Positions 24,336 through 35,200 of a stretch of DNA of 64,000 bases are shown here, one piece after another. The stretch comes from Vagococcus hydrophili (lineage in GTDB: Bacteria > Bacillota > Bacilli > Lactobacillales > Vagococcaceae), in the NCBI RefSeq assembly GCF_011304195.1, contig NZ_CP049887.1, positions 1,922,001 to 1,986,000 on the forward strand, given 5' to 3'. The notes beneath the pieces were generated by a model, which was given only the letters and a program-made list of their open reading frames with translations, did not search any database and was not told the DNA's origin. The translations under genes were made by a program, and so were the position numbers. Each line of letters starts with the position of its first letter. Position 1 is the stretch's first letter.

Positions 24336-25250
24336 ATGAAATCAAAGTTTAATCGGTTTTTATCTCAATGGCAATTACAATGGATGGTTCTTCCGGGAAT
24401 TGCTTTTATGATTGTTTTTAATTATATTCCAATTTATGGGATATCTATCGCATTTAAGAACTACACAGTTGTGGATAGTGTGTCTACTGCCAATTGGGTA
24501 GGATTAGAAAATTTCAGAATTATTTTCGAAGACACATTCTTTTGGGAAGCAGTTCGAAATACGTTAGCCATTAGTTTACTAAAACTAGCGTTAGGATTTT
24601 TTATTCCAATTGCTTTAGCCATTATGATTTATGAGATGAAAGACGGAAAGCTCAAAAAAACGATCCAAACCATTTCTTACATTCCCCATTTCTTTTCTTG
24701 GATTGTATTAGGAGGGATGATGATTAGTTGGTTGTCAACTTCCGGATTCTTTAACCAAGTCTTAATGTCCGTTGGTTTAATGGACAAAGGAGTTAATCAT
24801 TTACTTGAACCAAGTAAATATTGGTGGATAGCAGTCTTCTCTGATTTATGGAAAGAAGTTGGTTGGGGGACGATCCTTTACTTAGCAGGAATGTCTAAAA
24901 TTGACCCAACTTACTATGAAGCAGCAAGGATGGATGGTGCAACTAAATTAACACAAATTAGAACCATTACCTTGCCTCTATTAACACCAATCATTTCTTT
25001 AAATTTAATCTTAGCAGTGAGTAACATTTTAGGTTCTAACCTTGATCAAACATTTGTACTGATGAATTCACAAAATCAAAACCGTTCAGAAGTTATTAAC
25101 TCATTCGTTTATAAAATGGGGATCACACAAGGTGATTTCTCATACGCGACGGCAGTTGGTTTAGGTGTTTCGATTATCTCAATTATCTTGTTACTGATCA
25201 CAAATAAAGTAACGAAGAAAATGAATAATGGTCAATCAGTTATCTTGTAG
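24336..25250 (+). CDS. ABC sugar permease (LplB-like)
   Basis: 304 aa and six membrane helices, with the inner-membrane EAA loop YYEAARMDGATKLTQIRTITLPLLTPII that contacts the ATPase. It belongs to the CUT1/LplB group that uses a shared ATPase (MsmK type), and none is encoded here. It is the first gene of the beta-glucan operon and pairs with the next gene. A TTG three bases upstream is an alternative start; GGAGG lies 7-10 nt before either. Confidence 0.88.
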   Translation: MKSKFNRFLSQWQLQWMVLPGIAFMIVFNYIPIYGISIAFKNYTVVDSVSTANWVGLENFRIIFEDTFFWEAVRNTLAISLLKLALGFFIPIALAIMIYEMKDGKLKKTIQTISYIPHFFSWIVLGGMMISWLSTSGFFNQVLMSVGLMDKGVNHLLEPSKYWWIAVFSDLWKEVGWGTILYLAGMSKIDPTYYEAARMDGATKLTQIRTITLPLLTPIISLNLILAVSNILGSNLDQTFVLMNSQNQNRSEVINSFVYKMGITQGDFSYATAVGLGVSIISIILLLITNKVTKKMNNGQSVIL

Positions 25251-25269
25251 AAAATGGAGGTGAACTAAA

Positions 25270-26148
25270 ATGCATAAGAGAAAAAAAGAAAATCGAACCT
25301 TTAATATTATTAATACAACCTTACTTATCTTGTTCGCTTTAATAATTGTTGTCCCACTTTGGAACATTGTTGTTTCGTCTTTAAGTGCAGGAGCGGGTAC
25401 TGGTAATTCAGGGTTAGTGTTAATCCCCAAAGATTTTACTTTAGAAAATTATAAAAAAGTGTTAACAGATGAAAGTATTCCGAGAGCCTTACTCATCTCG
25501 ATTTTAAAAACAGTCATTGGTGCATTTACCCACGTAGCCTTTTGTGCGGTGTTTGCTTATGCCTTGAGTAAACAAAAACTAGCAGGTAGAAGTGTCTATG
25601 CCATGATGGGCGTTATTACCATGTACTTTAGTGGTGGTATGATTCCAACGTACCTATTGATTAAGTCTTTAGGCTTACTTGACACATTTTGGGTCTACAT
25701 TATTCCAGGTTTGTTTAGTTACTATGATGTAGTGATCTTAATGAACTTCTTTAGAGATGTACCACCGTCATTAGAAGAATCAGCAAAAATCGACGGTGCC
25801 TCAGAGTTCACAATTTTTAGAAAAATCTATGTTCCACTTTCTAAACCAGCCTTAGCAACCATTCTTTTATTTAATGGTGTGGCTCAGTGGAATGACTTTA
25901 TGACCACTAAATTATATGTTACAAACGAAAAATTATATCCATTACAAATGAAAATATATGAAATCATTGTTCAGTCTAATATGACGGCAATGTCAAATAG
26001 TGGAAGTACCGACGTGATTGTTGAATCAAGTACAAAAGGGGTTCAACTGGCAACGATCGTCATTACAACGATTCCAATCTTAATTATTTATCCATTGTTA
26101 CAAAAACACTTTATGGGTGGCATGATGGCGGGAGCCGTTAAAGAATAA
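25270..26148 (+). CDS. ABC sugar permease (LplC-like)
   Basis: 292 aa, six helices. The EAA loop reads SLEESAKIDGASEFTIFRKIYVPLSKPALATI. It forms the heterodimeric channel with the upstream permease; the two genes are 19 bp apart with GGAGGTGAA before the ATG. The C-terminal YPLLQKHFMGGMMAGAVKE is the usual end of this subfamily. By context it imports sophoro- or other beta-oligoglucans. Confidence 0.88.
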   Translation: MHKRKKENRTFNIINTTLLILFALIIVVPLWNIVVSSLSAGAGTGNSGLVLIPKDFTLENYKKVLTDESIPRALLISILKTVIGAFTHVAFCAVFAYALSKQKLAGRSVYAMMGVITMYFSGGMIPTYLLIKSLGLLDTFWVYIIPGLFSYYDVVILMNFFRDVPPSLEESAKIDGASEFTIFRKIYVPLSKPALATILLFNGVAQWNDFMTTKLYVTNEKLYPLQMKIYEIIVQSNMTAMSNSGSTDVIVESSTKGVQLATIVITTIPILIIYPLLQKHFMGGMMAGAVKE

Positions 26149-26177
26149 TAAACATAATCAGAAGGGTGAAAATATAA

Positions 26178-27785
26178 ATGAAAAAAGTAGTTCTTGGTTT
26201 ATTAACAGCAACATTAGCATTAACTCTAGCAGCATGTGGTAACGACAAAAAAGATGCGGGCAAAGATTTCAGTATCAAAGATCGTTACGAATTGGATGAA
26301 AAAACTCCAGCTTGGAAATTAGATAAGAAAAAAGAAACAACAGAATTAACTTGGTACATTAATGCTGATTGGAAAATGACGCCATTCGGAACAGATGCAA
26401 CAACGAAAAAAATCAAAGAAGATTTAAACATTGATGTGAAATTCGTGACTGGAGATGATGCGAAATTAAATGCTTTAATCTCAAGTGGGGATCTGCCTGA
26501 TATTGTGACATTAATGAAAAAAGATAGTCCAGCTGGAAATAAAGCTGATAAATGGGCATATTCTTTAAATGACTTAGCAGAAAAATATGATCCATATTTA
26601 AACACAGTCGTGACAAAAGATACCTTTAACTGGTTTGCTTTAGAAGACGGTAAAACATACGGCTATCCAAACTATTCAAACACACAAAAAGATTATGACA
26701 ACAACGTCATTCCAGCAAACGACGCATTTGTGATTAGAAAAGATGTTTACGAAAAACTTGGAAAACCTTCAATTCAAACACCAGAAGATTTCCAAAAAGT
26801 GATGAATGATATTAAAAAAGAATATCCAAAATTAACACCATTTGGCTTCCCACCAGTGAAAGAAGAAGGTGGTCCATTTGAAAGAATTTTACAAGACTTT
26901 ATTGGTGTTCCTTTAGAAACCAAAGATGGTAAATTTAACGAACGTAGTTTAGATCCAGAGTACAAAGAGTGGCTACAAGCAATTAATAAAGTCTATCAAG
27001 ATGGCAATATCACTGATGATAGCTTTACTGATGATGGCGATACTTATAAAGGTAAACTTAAAAATGGTGACTATGCGATTGTTTTTGCTAATGGATTTAA
27101 CGGCTCAGTTGGTGAGTTCCAAGATTTCAAAAACAAAGGTGAATCTGAATATATGGCAATTGATGGACCTAAGAGTACATCAGGTCGTGAAATCATGTTA
27201 AATCAAACAGGTATTTCAGGTTGGTTAGTTAACTATGTTTCTAAAAATGCCAAAGATCCAGCTAAAGCAACTCAATTATTTACTTATTTAATTAGTGAAG
27301 AAGGTCAAATCTTAACTAAGTTTGGTGTGGAAGGTGAAACATTCAAATACAATGCAGATAAAAAAGTTGAAATTTTACCAGAAGTCAAAGAATTAGAAAA
27401 AACAAACCCAGAAGAATATCGTAAAAAATATGGTTTAAGTGCCTTTAACTTCTTTAACAATGACCGTATGAATTTACTTAAAGAACCAGAAGATAGTGCT
27501 GTAACTCAAATGCAAGCTTGGGGTAAAGGAAAATTATCACCTCATTTTATTATTGAAAATACAACACCAGAATCTGGCTCAAAAGAAGCTCGTTCAGAAA
27601 CAGCAATCAAAACAAAATATGACACAGCAGTTATTTCTTTAATCCGCTCTAAAACAGATGCAGATTTCGAAAAAACATACAAAGACTACGTTGATTTTAC
27701 AGAGAAAAATAATATAGAAGAAATCAATAAAGCAAAAACTGACATTATGAAATCAAACAAAGAAAAATTAGGCATAAAAGACTAG
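26178..27785 (+). CDS. Extracellular solute-binding lipoprotein
   Basis: 535 aa with a lipoprotein signal peptide: TLALTLAAC with lipidated Cys20 followed by GNDKK. The mature part is a CUT1/LplA-type sugar-binding protein, with a domain start TELTWYINADWKMTPFG and ISGWLVNYVSKNAKDPAKATQLFTYL near the hinge. It should capture oligosaccharide at the cell surface. The Listeria innocua counterpart in the same gene order binds 1,2-beta-oligoglucans, which is my basis for the substrate. A hairpin follows directly. Confidence 0.87.
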   Translation: MKKVVLGLLTATLALTLAACGNDKKDAGKDFSIKDRYELDEKTPAWKLDKKKETTELTWYINADWKMTPFGTDATTKKIKEDLNIDVKFVTGDDAKLNALISSGDLPDIVTLMKKDSPAGNKADKWAYSLNDLAEKYDPYLNTVVTKDTFNWFALEDGKTYGYPNYSNTQKDYDNNVIPANDAFVIRKDVYEKLGKPSIQTPEDFQKVMNDIKKEYPKLTPFGFPPVKEEGGPFERILQDFIGVPLETKDGKFNERSLDPEYKEWLQAINKVYQDGNITDDSFTDDGDTYKGKLKNGDYAIVFANGFNGSVGEFQDFKNKGESEYMAIDGPKSTSGREIMLNQTGISGWLVNYVSKNAKDPAKATQLFTYLISEEGQILTKFGVEGETFKYNADKKVEILPEVKELEKTNPEEYRKKYGLSAFNFFNNDRMNLLKEPEDSAVTQMQAWGKGKLSPHFIIENTTPESGSKEARSETAIKTKYDTAVISLIRSKTDADFEKTYKDYVDFTEKNNIEEINKAKTDIMKSNKEKLGIKD

Positions 27786-27792
27786 AAAGGAG

Positions 27793-27824
27793 AGGTGGGA
27801 AAAGTCTAACTTTACCCACCTTTT
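27793..27824 (+). terminator. Attenuator-like hairpin after the binding-protein gene
   Basis: AGGTGGG pairs with CCCACCT (inner AGT/ACT also complementary), and TTT follows. It would stabilise the upstream mRNA and reduce read-through, as expected when binding protein is needed in excess. Confidence 0.6.
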
Positions 27825-27833
27825 GTGATAGAG

Positions 27834-28427
27834 ATGAAAAATATATTATCAATTGACGGTTGGTACTTTAGAGTGTTCTCTAAATTGGCAAATTTGGTAT
27901 TACTTAATTTAATATTTGTGGTTTCGATTATTCCGGTTGTGACAATTGGACCAGCGTTTATTGCTCTTATTTTGTCATTAAAGGAACTGAAAGAGGACGG
28001 CACATTGGCAGTTGCTAGAGTATATGGCACACACTTTAAAGATAACTTTAAGAAAGGGTTAATTCTATCTGTTATTGAATTACTTGCCTTTTTATTACCA
28101 AGTTCTTTAATTTATGTGAGTCTTCAATACATTCCATTATTAAGTACGTTGTTGATGATTTTATTTTCATTTGGCTTACTATTACTAGTTATTTTCCCTC
28201 TTATTTACAGCTTGAAAGATGTAACAATCAAACAAGGAATTCATCTTACATTAGAATTTGTCACAGTCCGAATTGCTTATGCGATTGCCTGTTTCATTGT
28301 TCCAGCAGTGATTGGCTTTATTAGTTTAAAATATTCGATTATTTTCTTAGTTTTAGTCGGAATTGCCACAAGTATTTATTTACAGCTTCATCTTCTTGAA
28401 AAAGGTGGGCTATTAGATGAAAACTAA
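27834..28427 (+). CDS. DUF624 (YesL-family) membrane protein
   Basis: About 197 aa from the ATG at 27834, with five or so hydrophobic segments. The start has the family pattern 'WYFRVFSKLANLVLLNLIFV...IPVVTIGPAFIAL', and RVYGTHFKDNFKKG follows. YesL-type proteins occur beside LplABC importers and are of unknown function. The ribosome site is weak, so translation may depend on the upstream gene. Its last codons overlap the esterase gene by 11 bp. Confidence 0.82.
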   Translation: MKNILSIDGWYFRVFSKLANLVLLNLIFVVSIIPVVTIGPAFIALILSLKELKEDGTLAVARVYGTHFKDNFKKGLILSVIELLAFLLPSSLIYVSLQYIPLLSTLLMILFSFGLLLLVIFPLIYSLKDVTIKQGIHLTLEFVTVRIAYAIACFIVPAVIGFISLKYSIIFLVLVGIATSIYLQLHLLEKGGLLDEN

Positions 28428-29325
28428 AGATTATTGGGATGAACAATTGTCTCTTTCCAAGGAATTACCACTAGATCTAAGTTTAAAAAAGATCGATTTT
28501 CCAAGTACCATCGCCAATCTATATGACGTGACTTATACGAGCCTTTATGATGAAAAAATTCATGGCTGGTTTATTGAACCAAAGAACACAGAAAAATATC
28601 CCTTGGTCGTTGAGTTTATCGGCTACATGAATCATTTAGAATCACCTTTGCAGTTTATGCACTACTTAAGTGTGGGGTGTGGCGTGTTAGTCACTGATTC
28701 AAGAGGTCAGGGTGGTAAAACAAAGGACACGCAAAAATATCAAACCTATTCGGAATCAAGATTAATGGCTTGCGGCTTTTTAGATAGGGATGATTTTTAT
28801 TTAAGACGTTTGTATTGGGATGCACTGCGTTTACTTGATGTTGTCCAAGAAATCTCCCATGTTGATAAAGAAAATATTTTTATTCATGGGACGAGTCAAG
28901 GTGGTGGCATTGGACTTTTCGCGAATAGTTTAACGCCACATCCTATTAAATACGGTTTCTATGATGTACCAAGTCACAGTAATTTGATTAGTCGCATTGC
29001 TCAAGGAACAGGGTCTTATCAAGGGATTCATGAATATTTAAAAAATAATCCAAGTGATGAAGAAAAAGTTTTAACTGTATTAGATTATTTTGATATCAAA
29101 CATGTTGTTGATGAAATAACTAATCCAGTACTGATTTCAGTTGGTGAGGCTGATCCAATTTGTCCAAAGGAAGATTTTTTAGTAGCGTATCATAAAATCA
29201 AAGCCATTAAAGAGCTGGATACCTATCAACAACCAGGACATGGCGGTGGCGGATTAAAACACATAGAAAAAATATTAAATTATTTATTAAAAGAAACAGC
29301 TGGTGAATGCAATGAGAGAGATTAA
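28417..29325 (+). CDS. Acetylxylan esterase/cephalosporin-C deacetylase family hydrolase
   Basis: 302 aa alpha/beta hydrolase of the AXE1 (CE7) type: the nucleophile elbow is HGTSQGGG with S160, the RGQGG motif is at about 96-100, and the C-terminal acid/His part has SVGEADPICPK and PGHGGGG. Family members remove acetyl groups from oligosaccharides inside the cell. In this operon it suggests that the imported glucan carries acyl groups. No signal peptide is present, in line with intracellular action. The 3' end overlaps the next gene. Confidence 0.87.
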   Translation: MKTKDYWDEQLSLSKELPLDLSLKKIDFPSTIANLYDVTYTSLYDEKIHGWFIEPKNTEKYPLVVEFIGYMNHLESPLQFMHYLSVGCGVLVTDSRGQGGKTKDTQKYQTYSESRLMACGFLDRDDFYLRRLYWDALRLLDVVQEISHVDKENIFIHGTSQGGGIGLFANSLTPHPIKYGFYDVPSHSNLISRIAQGTGSYQGIHEYLKNNPSDEEKVLTVLDYFDIKHVVDEITNPVLISVGEADPICPKEDFLVAYHKIKAIKELDTYQQPGHGGGGLKHIEKILNYLLKETAGECNERD

Positions 29326-30082
29326 AGTTGCGACATATAACGTTCGTACAGATACAGATTTTGATCAGAATTGGTCTTGGGATTACCGAAAAAATCACGT
29401 GATTGATTTAATTAAGTTTCATGATTGGGATATTTTAGGTGTTCAGGAAATAAGACCTAATCAGGTCAATGATCTGAAAAGTTTATCAGAGTACGCAAGT
29501 TTTACAAGAGAAAGAGAAGGCGACCAAACAGATGAAGGCTTAGGTATTTACTACCGAAAAACGTTGTTTGATTGCATGGGGCAAGGATTTTTTTGGTTGT
29601 CTGATACCCCTTTTGAATCAAGTATTCATCCAGAAGCAGGGTGTAAACGAATCGCTTTATGGATTATCTTGAAAGATAAACAGAGTAAACAAGAGTTTTT
29701 AGTAATTAATACACATCTAGACCATGTGTCCGAAGTAGCAAGACAAAAAGGAATGGATGTTTTACTTGAGGTATTAGCCAAAAAAATCAACGTTTATTCA
29801 ACCATTCTTTTAGGAGATTTTAACGCTGAAAGAGAAGAAGTGTTACACGATAAACTACAAGAAATTTTTCAATATCCAGAAGATAATCAAGAGGTGTTCA
29901 ACTATGGTCCAAAGGGAACCTTTCAAGAGTTTGAATATGAGAGAGATTGGAAGGATTTAGAATACATTGATTATATTTTATATAAAGACATGATATGTAC
30001 CAAACGAGGCGTATTAACGGATTCGTGTGATGGGCGATTTCCCTCAGATCATTTTCCAGTTGTTACCACCTTTAAAATTTAA
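29312..30082 (+). CDS. Endonuclease/exonuclease/phosphatase family protein
   Basis: About 256 aa covering an entire EEP domain: VATYNVRTD (Asn), ILGVQEIR (metal-binding Glu), INTHLDHVS, LLGDFNAERE (Asp/Asn) and the terminal PSDHFPV His. No signal peptide. EEP enzymes hydrolyse phosphodiesters or phosphomonoesters. Linkage to a glucan operon suggests removal of a phospho- or glycerophospho-group from the sugar; that is inference. The ATG at 29312 overlaps the esterase gene by 14 bp. Confidence 0.83.
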   Translation: MREIKVATYNVRTDTDFDQNWSWDYRKNHVIDLIKFHDWDILGVQEIRPNQVNDLKSLSEYASFTREREGDQTDEGLGIYYRKTLFDCMGQGFFWLSDTPFESSIHPEAGCKRIALWIILKDKQSKQEFLVINTHLDHVSEVARQKGMDVLLEVLAKKINVYSTILLGDFNAEREEVLHDKLQEIFQYPEDNQEVFNYGPKGTFQEFEYERDWKDLEYIDYILYKDMICTKRGVLTDSCDGRFPSDHFPVVTTFKI

Positions 30083-30101
30083 CTATTAGGAGATTATAAA
30101 A

Positions 30102-32252
30102 ATGAAACAAACTGAATTATTAGCCATTATTGAAAAAATGAGCCCGAAAGAAAAAGTTGATCAATTACTACAATTAGCTGCAGATTTTTATACCGATAAC
30201 GCAGAGGATCGTACAGGTCCAATGGATAACTTAAACATTAATGAAACAACGATTGATAATGCAGGAAGTATCTTAGGTGTGTCTGGTGCACAAAAGGCTA
30301 TCGACATTCAAAAAAATTATATTGAAAACAATCCCCATAACTTGCCTACGATTTTAATGGCAGACATTATTCATGGTTTTAGAACGATTTTCCCAATTCC
30401 TTTAGCCCTTGGTTGTACTTGGAATACAGATGCTGTAGAGGAGATGGCATCCATTTCAGCTTTAGAATCTTCTGTATCTGGTCTTCACTTAACCTTTTCA
30501 CCGATGCTTGATTTAGTTAGAGATCCTCGTTGGGGACGTGTTTTAGAATCAACTGGAGAAGATCCTTATTTAAATAGTGTTTATGCTAAATCAATGGTTA
30601 AAGGCTATCAAGGTGATAATTTAAAAGAAGACGTGACAAAAGTAGCTGCTTGTGTGAAACATTTTGCCGCATACGGTGGGGCGATTGGTGGACGTGATTA
30701 CAATACTGTAGATGTGTCTGAAACAACTTTACGTGAGAAATATTTACCAAGCTATCAAGCAGCGATTGATGCGGGAGCTAAACTTGTGATGACTGCTTTT
30801 AATACTATTGAAGGCGTTCCAGCAAGTGGGAATAAAAAATTATTTAGAGATGTATTAAGAGATGAGTTTGAGTTTAAAGGACCTGTTATTTCAGACTGGG
30901 CAGCCATTAAAGAGATGATTAATCATGGTGTGGCAGCTAACGAAAAAGATGCCGCTAGACTTGCGATTGAAGCAGGTGTGGATATTGAAATGATGACAAC
31001 GTGTTATGACAAACATCTTTTAGAATTAATCGATGAAGATGCTAAATACATGGATTTATTAGATGAAGCGGTTCTTAGAATTTTAGAGTTGAAAAATGAT
31101 TTAGGTTTATTTGAAAATCCTTACCGCGGGGCTGATCCTGTTAAAGAAAAAGAAGTGATTTTATCAGAATCACACCGTGAGTCAGCTCGTGAAATTGCTG
31201 AAAAATCAATGGTTCTTTTAGAAAATAAAGAGATTTTACCACTTGATAAAACAGCTAAAATCGCTGTGTTTGGACCAAAAGCAACAACAGGTGATTTAAT
31301 GGGTGCATGGTCATGGCAAGGGAAATTTGACGAAGTAATCACGATTGCAGAGGGTTTGGTTTCTAAAGGCGAGCACGTGAGCGTTTCAACAACTAACTAT
31401 GATTTATTTGAAAACACCGCTGAAAGTTTAGTTGACGCAAAAGAATTAGCAACAACGAATGATGTGGTTGTTTTAGCACTTGGTGAAGCTGATTGGATGA
31501 GTGGTGAAGCAGCAAGTCGTAGTGATATTAAATTGCCACAAAGCCAAATTGAATTATTTAAAATAGTTCGTTCAGTGGCTAAAAAAGTAGTGGTTGTTTT
31601 AGTGAATGGTCGTCCTTTAGATTTAACAGATATTTCAGAAGCAGATGCTATTTTAGAAGCGTGGTTCCCAGGAACTGAAGGTGGTAATGCAGTAGCGAAT
31701 ATTCTATTTGGTGACGTGAATCCAAGTGGTCGTCTGAGCATGTCATTCCCAGAAAATGTTGGTCAAGTCCCTGTTTATTACAATACTGAAAATACTGGTC
31801 GTCCTTATGAAGCGGCACCAGAAGAAAAATATGTTTCTAAGTACTTAGATGTATCTAACTATGCGAAATACCCATTTGGCTATGGTTTATCTTATAGCTC
31901 TGTTTCTTATGACAACTTAGCTCTTGATAAAGAAATCGGTGAAATTGAAGATACGATTAAAGTAACTGTGACAGTGACAAATCAATCAGATCGCTTAACA
32001 ACAGAAACAATCCAAGTTTACACCCGTGATTTAGTTGGCGAAACTGCGAGACCTCTTAAAGAATTAAAAGCCTTTAAACAAGTAGAATTAGCGGCAAATG
32101 AAACAAAAGAAGTCGTGATTGAATTAGAAACTAAAAAACTAGCTTACGTTCATCAAGATTTATCATGGGCAGTAGATGCTGGTGAGTTTAACTTAATGGT
32201 TGGACCAAACAGTCGAGAATTAAAATTAGCTAAGAGTTTTTCTCTTAGATAA
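30102..32252 (+). CDS. Glycoside hydrolase family 3 beta-glucosidase
   Basis: 716 aa with GH3 N-terminal barrel, C-terminal alpha/beta domain and fibronectin-III-like end (from about 600). The catalytic nucleophile is D265 in GPVISDWAAI; KHFAAYG and RDPRWGRVLESTGEDPYL are the substrate-binding motifs. No signal peptide, so it acts in the cytoplasm on imported oligosaccharide. Gene order matches the Listeria innocua locus in which the GH3 enzyme cleaves sophorose and larger beta-1,2-glucans. GH3 alone does not prove linkage specificity. Confidence 0.9.
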   Translation: MKQTELLAIIEKMSPKEKVDQLLQLAADFYTDNAEDRTGPMDNLNINETTIDNAGSILGVSGAQKAIDIQKNYIENNPHNLPTILMADIIHGFRTIFPIPLALGCTWNTDAVEEMASISALESSVSGLHLTFSPMLDLVRDPRWGRVLESTGEDPYLNSVYAKSMVKGYQGDNLKEDVTKVAACVKHFAAYGGAIGGRDYNTVDVSETTLREKYLPSYQAAIDAGAKLVMTAFNTIEGVPASGNKKLFRDVLRDEFEFKGPVISDWAAIKEMINHGVAANEKDAARLAIEAGVDIEMMTTCYDKHLLELIDEDAKYMDLLDEAVLRILELKNDLGLFENPYRGADPVKEKEVILSESHRESAREIAEKSMVLLENKEILPLDKTAKIAVFGPKATTGDLMGAWSWQGKFDEVITIAEGLVSKGEHVSVSTTNYDLFENTAESLVDAKELATTNDVVVLALGEADWMSGEAASRSDIKLPQSQIELFKIVRSVAKKVVVVLVNGRPLDLTDISEADAILEAWFPGTEGGNAVANILFGDVNPSGRLSMSFPENVGQVPVYYNTENTGRPYEAAPEEKYVSKYLDVSNYAKYPFGYGLSYSSVSYDNLALDKEIGEIEDTIKVTVTVTNQSDRLTTETIQVYTRDLVGETARPLKELKAFKQVELAANETKEVVIELETKKLAYVHQDLSWAVDAGEFNLMVGPNSRELKLAKSFSLR

Positions 32253-32265
32253 CGGAGTGAACTAA

Positions 32266-35200
32266 ATGAAACTAAAAAATTATTCAGGTAAAAACGTGTC
32301 TTTCGCGTTTTTACCTCATGGTGATATTAAAGAGATAACAGCTAAAGAAATCTTAATCAACCAATTAATTGGAAACGAATTTGATGGTAGTGTGAATAAT
32401 TTGTTTCTACGTATTTTTACAGATAAATCCATTGAAGTTTATGCTTTAATTGGAAAACGTTCGGAGTCTAAAACTGAATTTTTTGAAAACGGTGTCCGGT
32501 GGAGTGGTAACATTCAAAATGTGGATTATGAAGTTGAAGTTAAGTTATCCAATCAAGATATTTGGTTTTGGGAAGTTAAGTTATCAGGTAGTGGCAATGT
32601 GGACGTTGTTTATGGTCAAGATTTAGGCTTAGCAAACAAAGGTGTCGTAACAACCAATGAAGCTTATAATTCTCAATACGTAGATCATTCTGCTTATCAA
32701 GTGAACGGAAGCTATGTGGTTTCTTCAAGACAAAATATGGCACAAAATAAGCGATTTCCATACCTACAACAAGGCTCATTAACTAAAAATGTTGGTTTTT
32801 CAACAGATGGTTACCAATTATTTGAAAAAACAGAAGGCAATAGTTATACAAGTTTATTAAGTCATCAAGAAAATCTACCCAATGAAGTTTATCAATTTGA
32901 GATGGCTTATACAGGACTTCAATCTGAACGTCTAACATTGACGGAAGATGCTCAAAAAGTGATTTTTTATGGTGCTTACTTAGAAAATCACCCCAAAGCT
33001 GTGAAACAAGCTGAAGTTAGTTTATTGGATATAGAAGTGAGTTATCAATCTCTTGAAGAACTGACAAACAGTACTGAAGTAGTTCAACCTTTAGCTAGTG
33101 GTGTAAAAGAAATTTCAGGAAAAGACTTAACAGAAGTAGAGATTAGTGAGTTATTTCCAACTAGAAAAGTTGAAGAAAAAAATGAAGCAGGAGAACTCTT
33201 ATCTTTCTTTGATGACAAGGACTATCACGTTGTTTTAAAAGAAAAAGAATTGTTAATGGAAAGATCTCACGGTCATATTATTATTAGTGGGGAAGAAGAA
33301 ACCATTGATAATCCAGTGATGGCAAGTACGCTTTACATGGACGGATTATTTAATTCTCAGATTGTTTTAGGGAACACTACCGTTAATAAATTCATAAGTA
33401 ATACGCGTAGCACTCTTAACCTTCAAAAAAAATCAGGTCAACGTCTGTATATTAAAATCAATGAGGAATGGCACCGATTAGGCATGCCTTCTGCCTTTAA
33501 AATTGGTTTTAACTTTGGCACTTGGTATTACAAATTAGCAGATGATTTAATCGAAGTAACAAGTTATACAGTTGGTGAATCAAGAAGTATTAAATTAAGT
33601 GTTTCGAGTAAGAAAAATAAACATTATGACTTCTTAACAAGTTTTGATTTAGTGATGGGAGATAGTGAAAATAAACAAGATTACACTGTTTCAAAAGAGA
33701 ATCACTTGTTAACGATTAAACCAACAGAAGACTCTGCTATTTACAATAAATACTCTGATTTAACTTATTATGTTTCTTTAGAAGAAAATTATGAGTGTTT
33801 ATCGGCTAGTGAATTCTTCCAAATATCAACAGACGAAAATCTACTTCTACTTGAAGTGAAAGATAGTAGTCAAATGGCGATGACGATTCAAGGAACACTG
33901 TCAAATGAAGCGTTTAAATCAGAAGAGATGTCCTTAAGTCAAGCAAGTAAAAATTATGATCAATACATCTCAACTTTAAGTAATGACTTTTTACTTGAAG
34001 GAAAAGAGCAAGCTCGTTTAGATAAAATGAACGCCCTTGTTAAGTGGTATACCCATAATATGTTGGTTCATTATTTATCACCTCATGGATTGGAACAATA
34101 TGGCGGGGCAGCATGGGGAACTCGTGACGTTTGTCAGGGACCTGTAGAATATTTCTTTGCCATGAACAAACCTGAAATTGTTCGCTCAATTATTTTAACA
34201 ATTTATGCGAACCAATTTGATGATGATGGTAATTGGCCTCAGTGGTTCATGTTTGATAAATTTGAAGAAATTAAAGCAGATGAAAGTCATGGTGACATTA
34301 TTGTTTGGCCTCTTAAAGTGGTCGGCGACTATCTAAGAATCACGGAAGATTTTACGATTTTAGAAGAGTTACTACCTTATTCTAGTCGTCAAAACTTTAA
34401 ACAAACGAAAGAGACAGAAACACTTTTACAACATATTGAAAAACAAATTCAGTACATGGAAGATAACTTCTTAGAAGGAACCTATCTTTCTTGTTACGGT
34501 GATGGTGATTGGGATGATACCTTACAACCAGCTGATCAAAGCTTGAAGAAAAATATGGCAAGTAGTTGGACGGTTGCGTTAACTTATCAAACCATGAAAC
34601 AATTTTTTGAAGTTATGACTGAAAACAATAAAACAATTGCTAAACGTAGTCAAAAAATAGCTGATGGTGTGTATCAAGATTTTCATAAGTATATGTTGCA
34701 GGATGAAGTGATTCCAGGTTTCTTATTCATGTCAGACACAGGTGAGACTGAGTTAATGGTTCATCCAAACGACACAAGAACAGGTATTGACTATCGATTA
34801 TTGCCGATGACGAGAAGTATGATTTCAGAATTAATTGATCAAGAGGAAGTTAATAAACATTATGATATTATTCAAGAACATTTGAAATACCCAGATGCTG
34901 TTCGTTTGATGAACAAACCTGCTAATTATGAAGGTGGCGTTAGTGAAATATTTAAACGTGCAGAACAAGCAGCCAATCTTGGTCGTGAAGTAGGATTAGC
35001 TTATATCCATGCTCATATTAGATACATTGAAGCGATGGCAAAAATTGGTAAGCCAGAAGAAACTTGGCAGAATTTAGAAGTTATCAATCCAATTGGTATC
35101 TTCGACGTGGTATCTAATAGTGAACTAAGACAAGGAAATGCTTATTTTAGTAGTTCTGATGGTAATTTTAAAACAAGATATGATGCGAAAGAGAACTTTG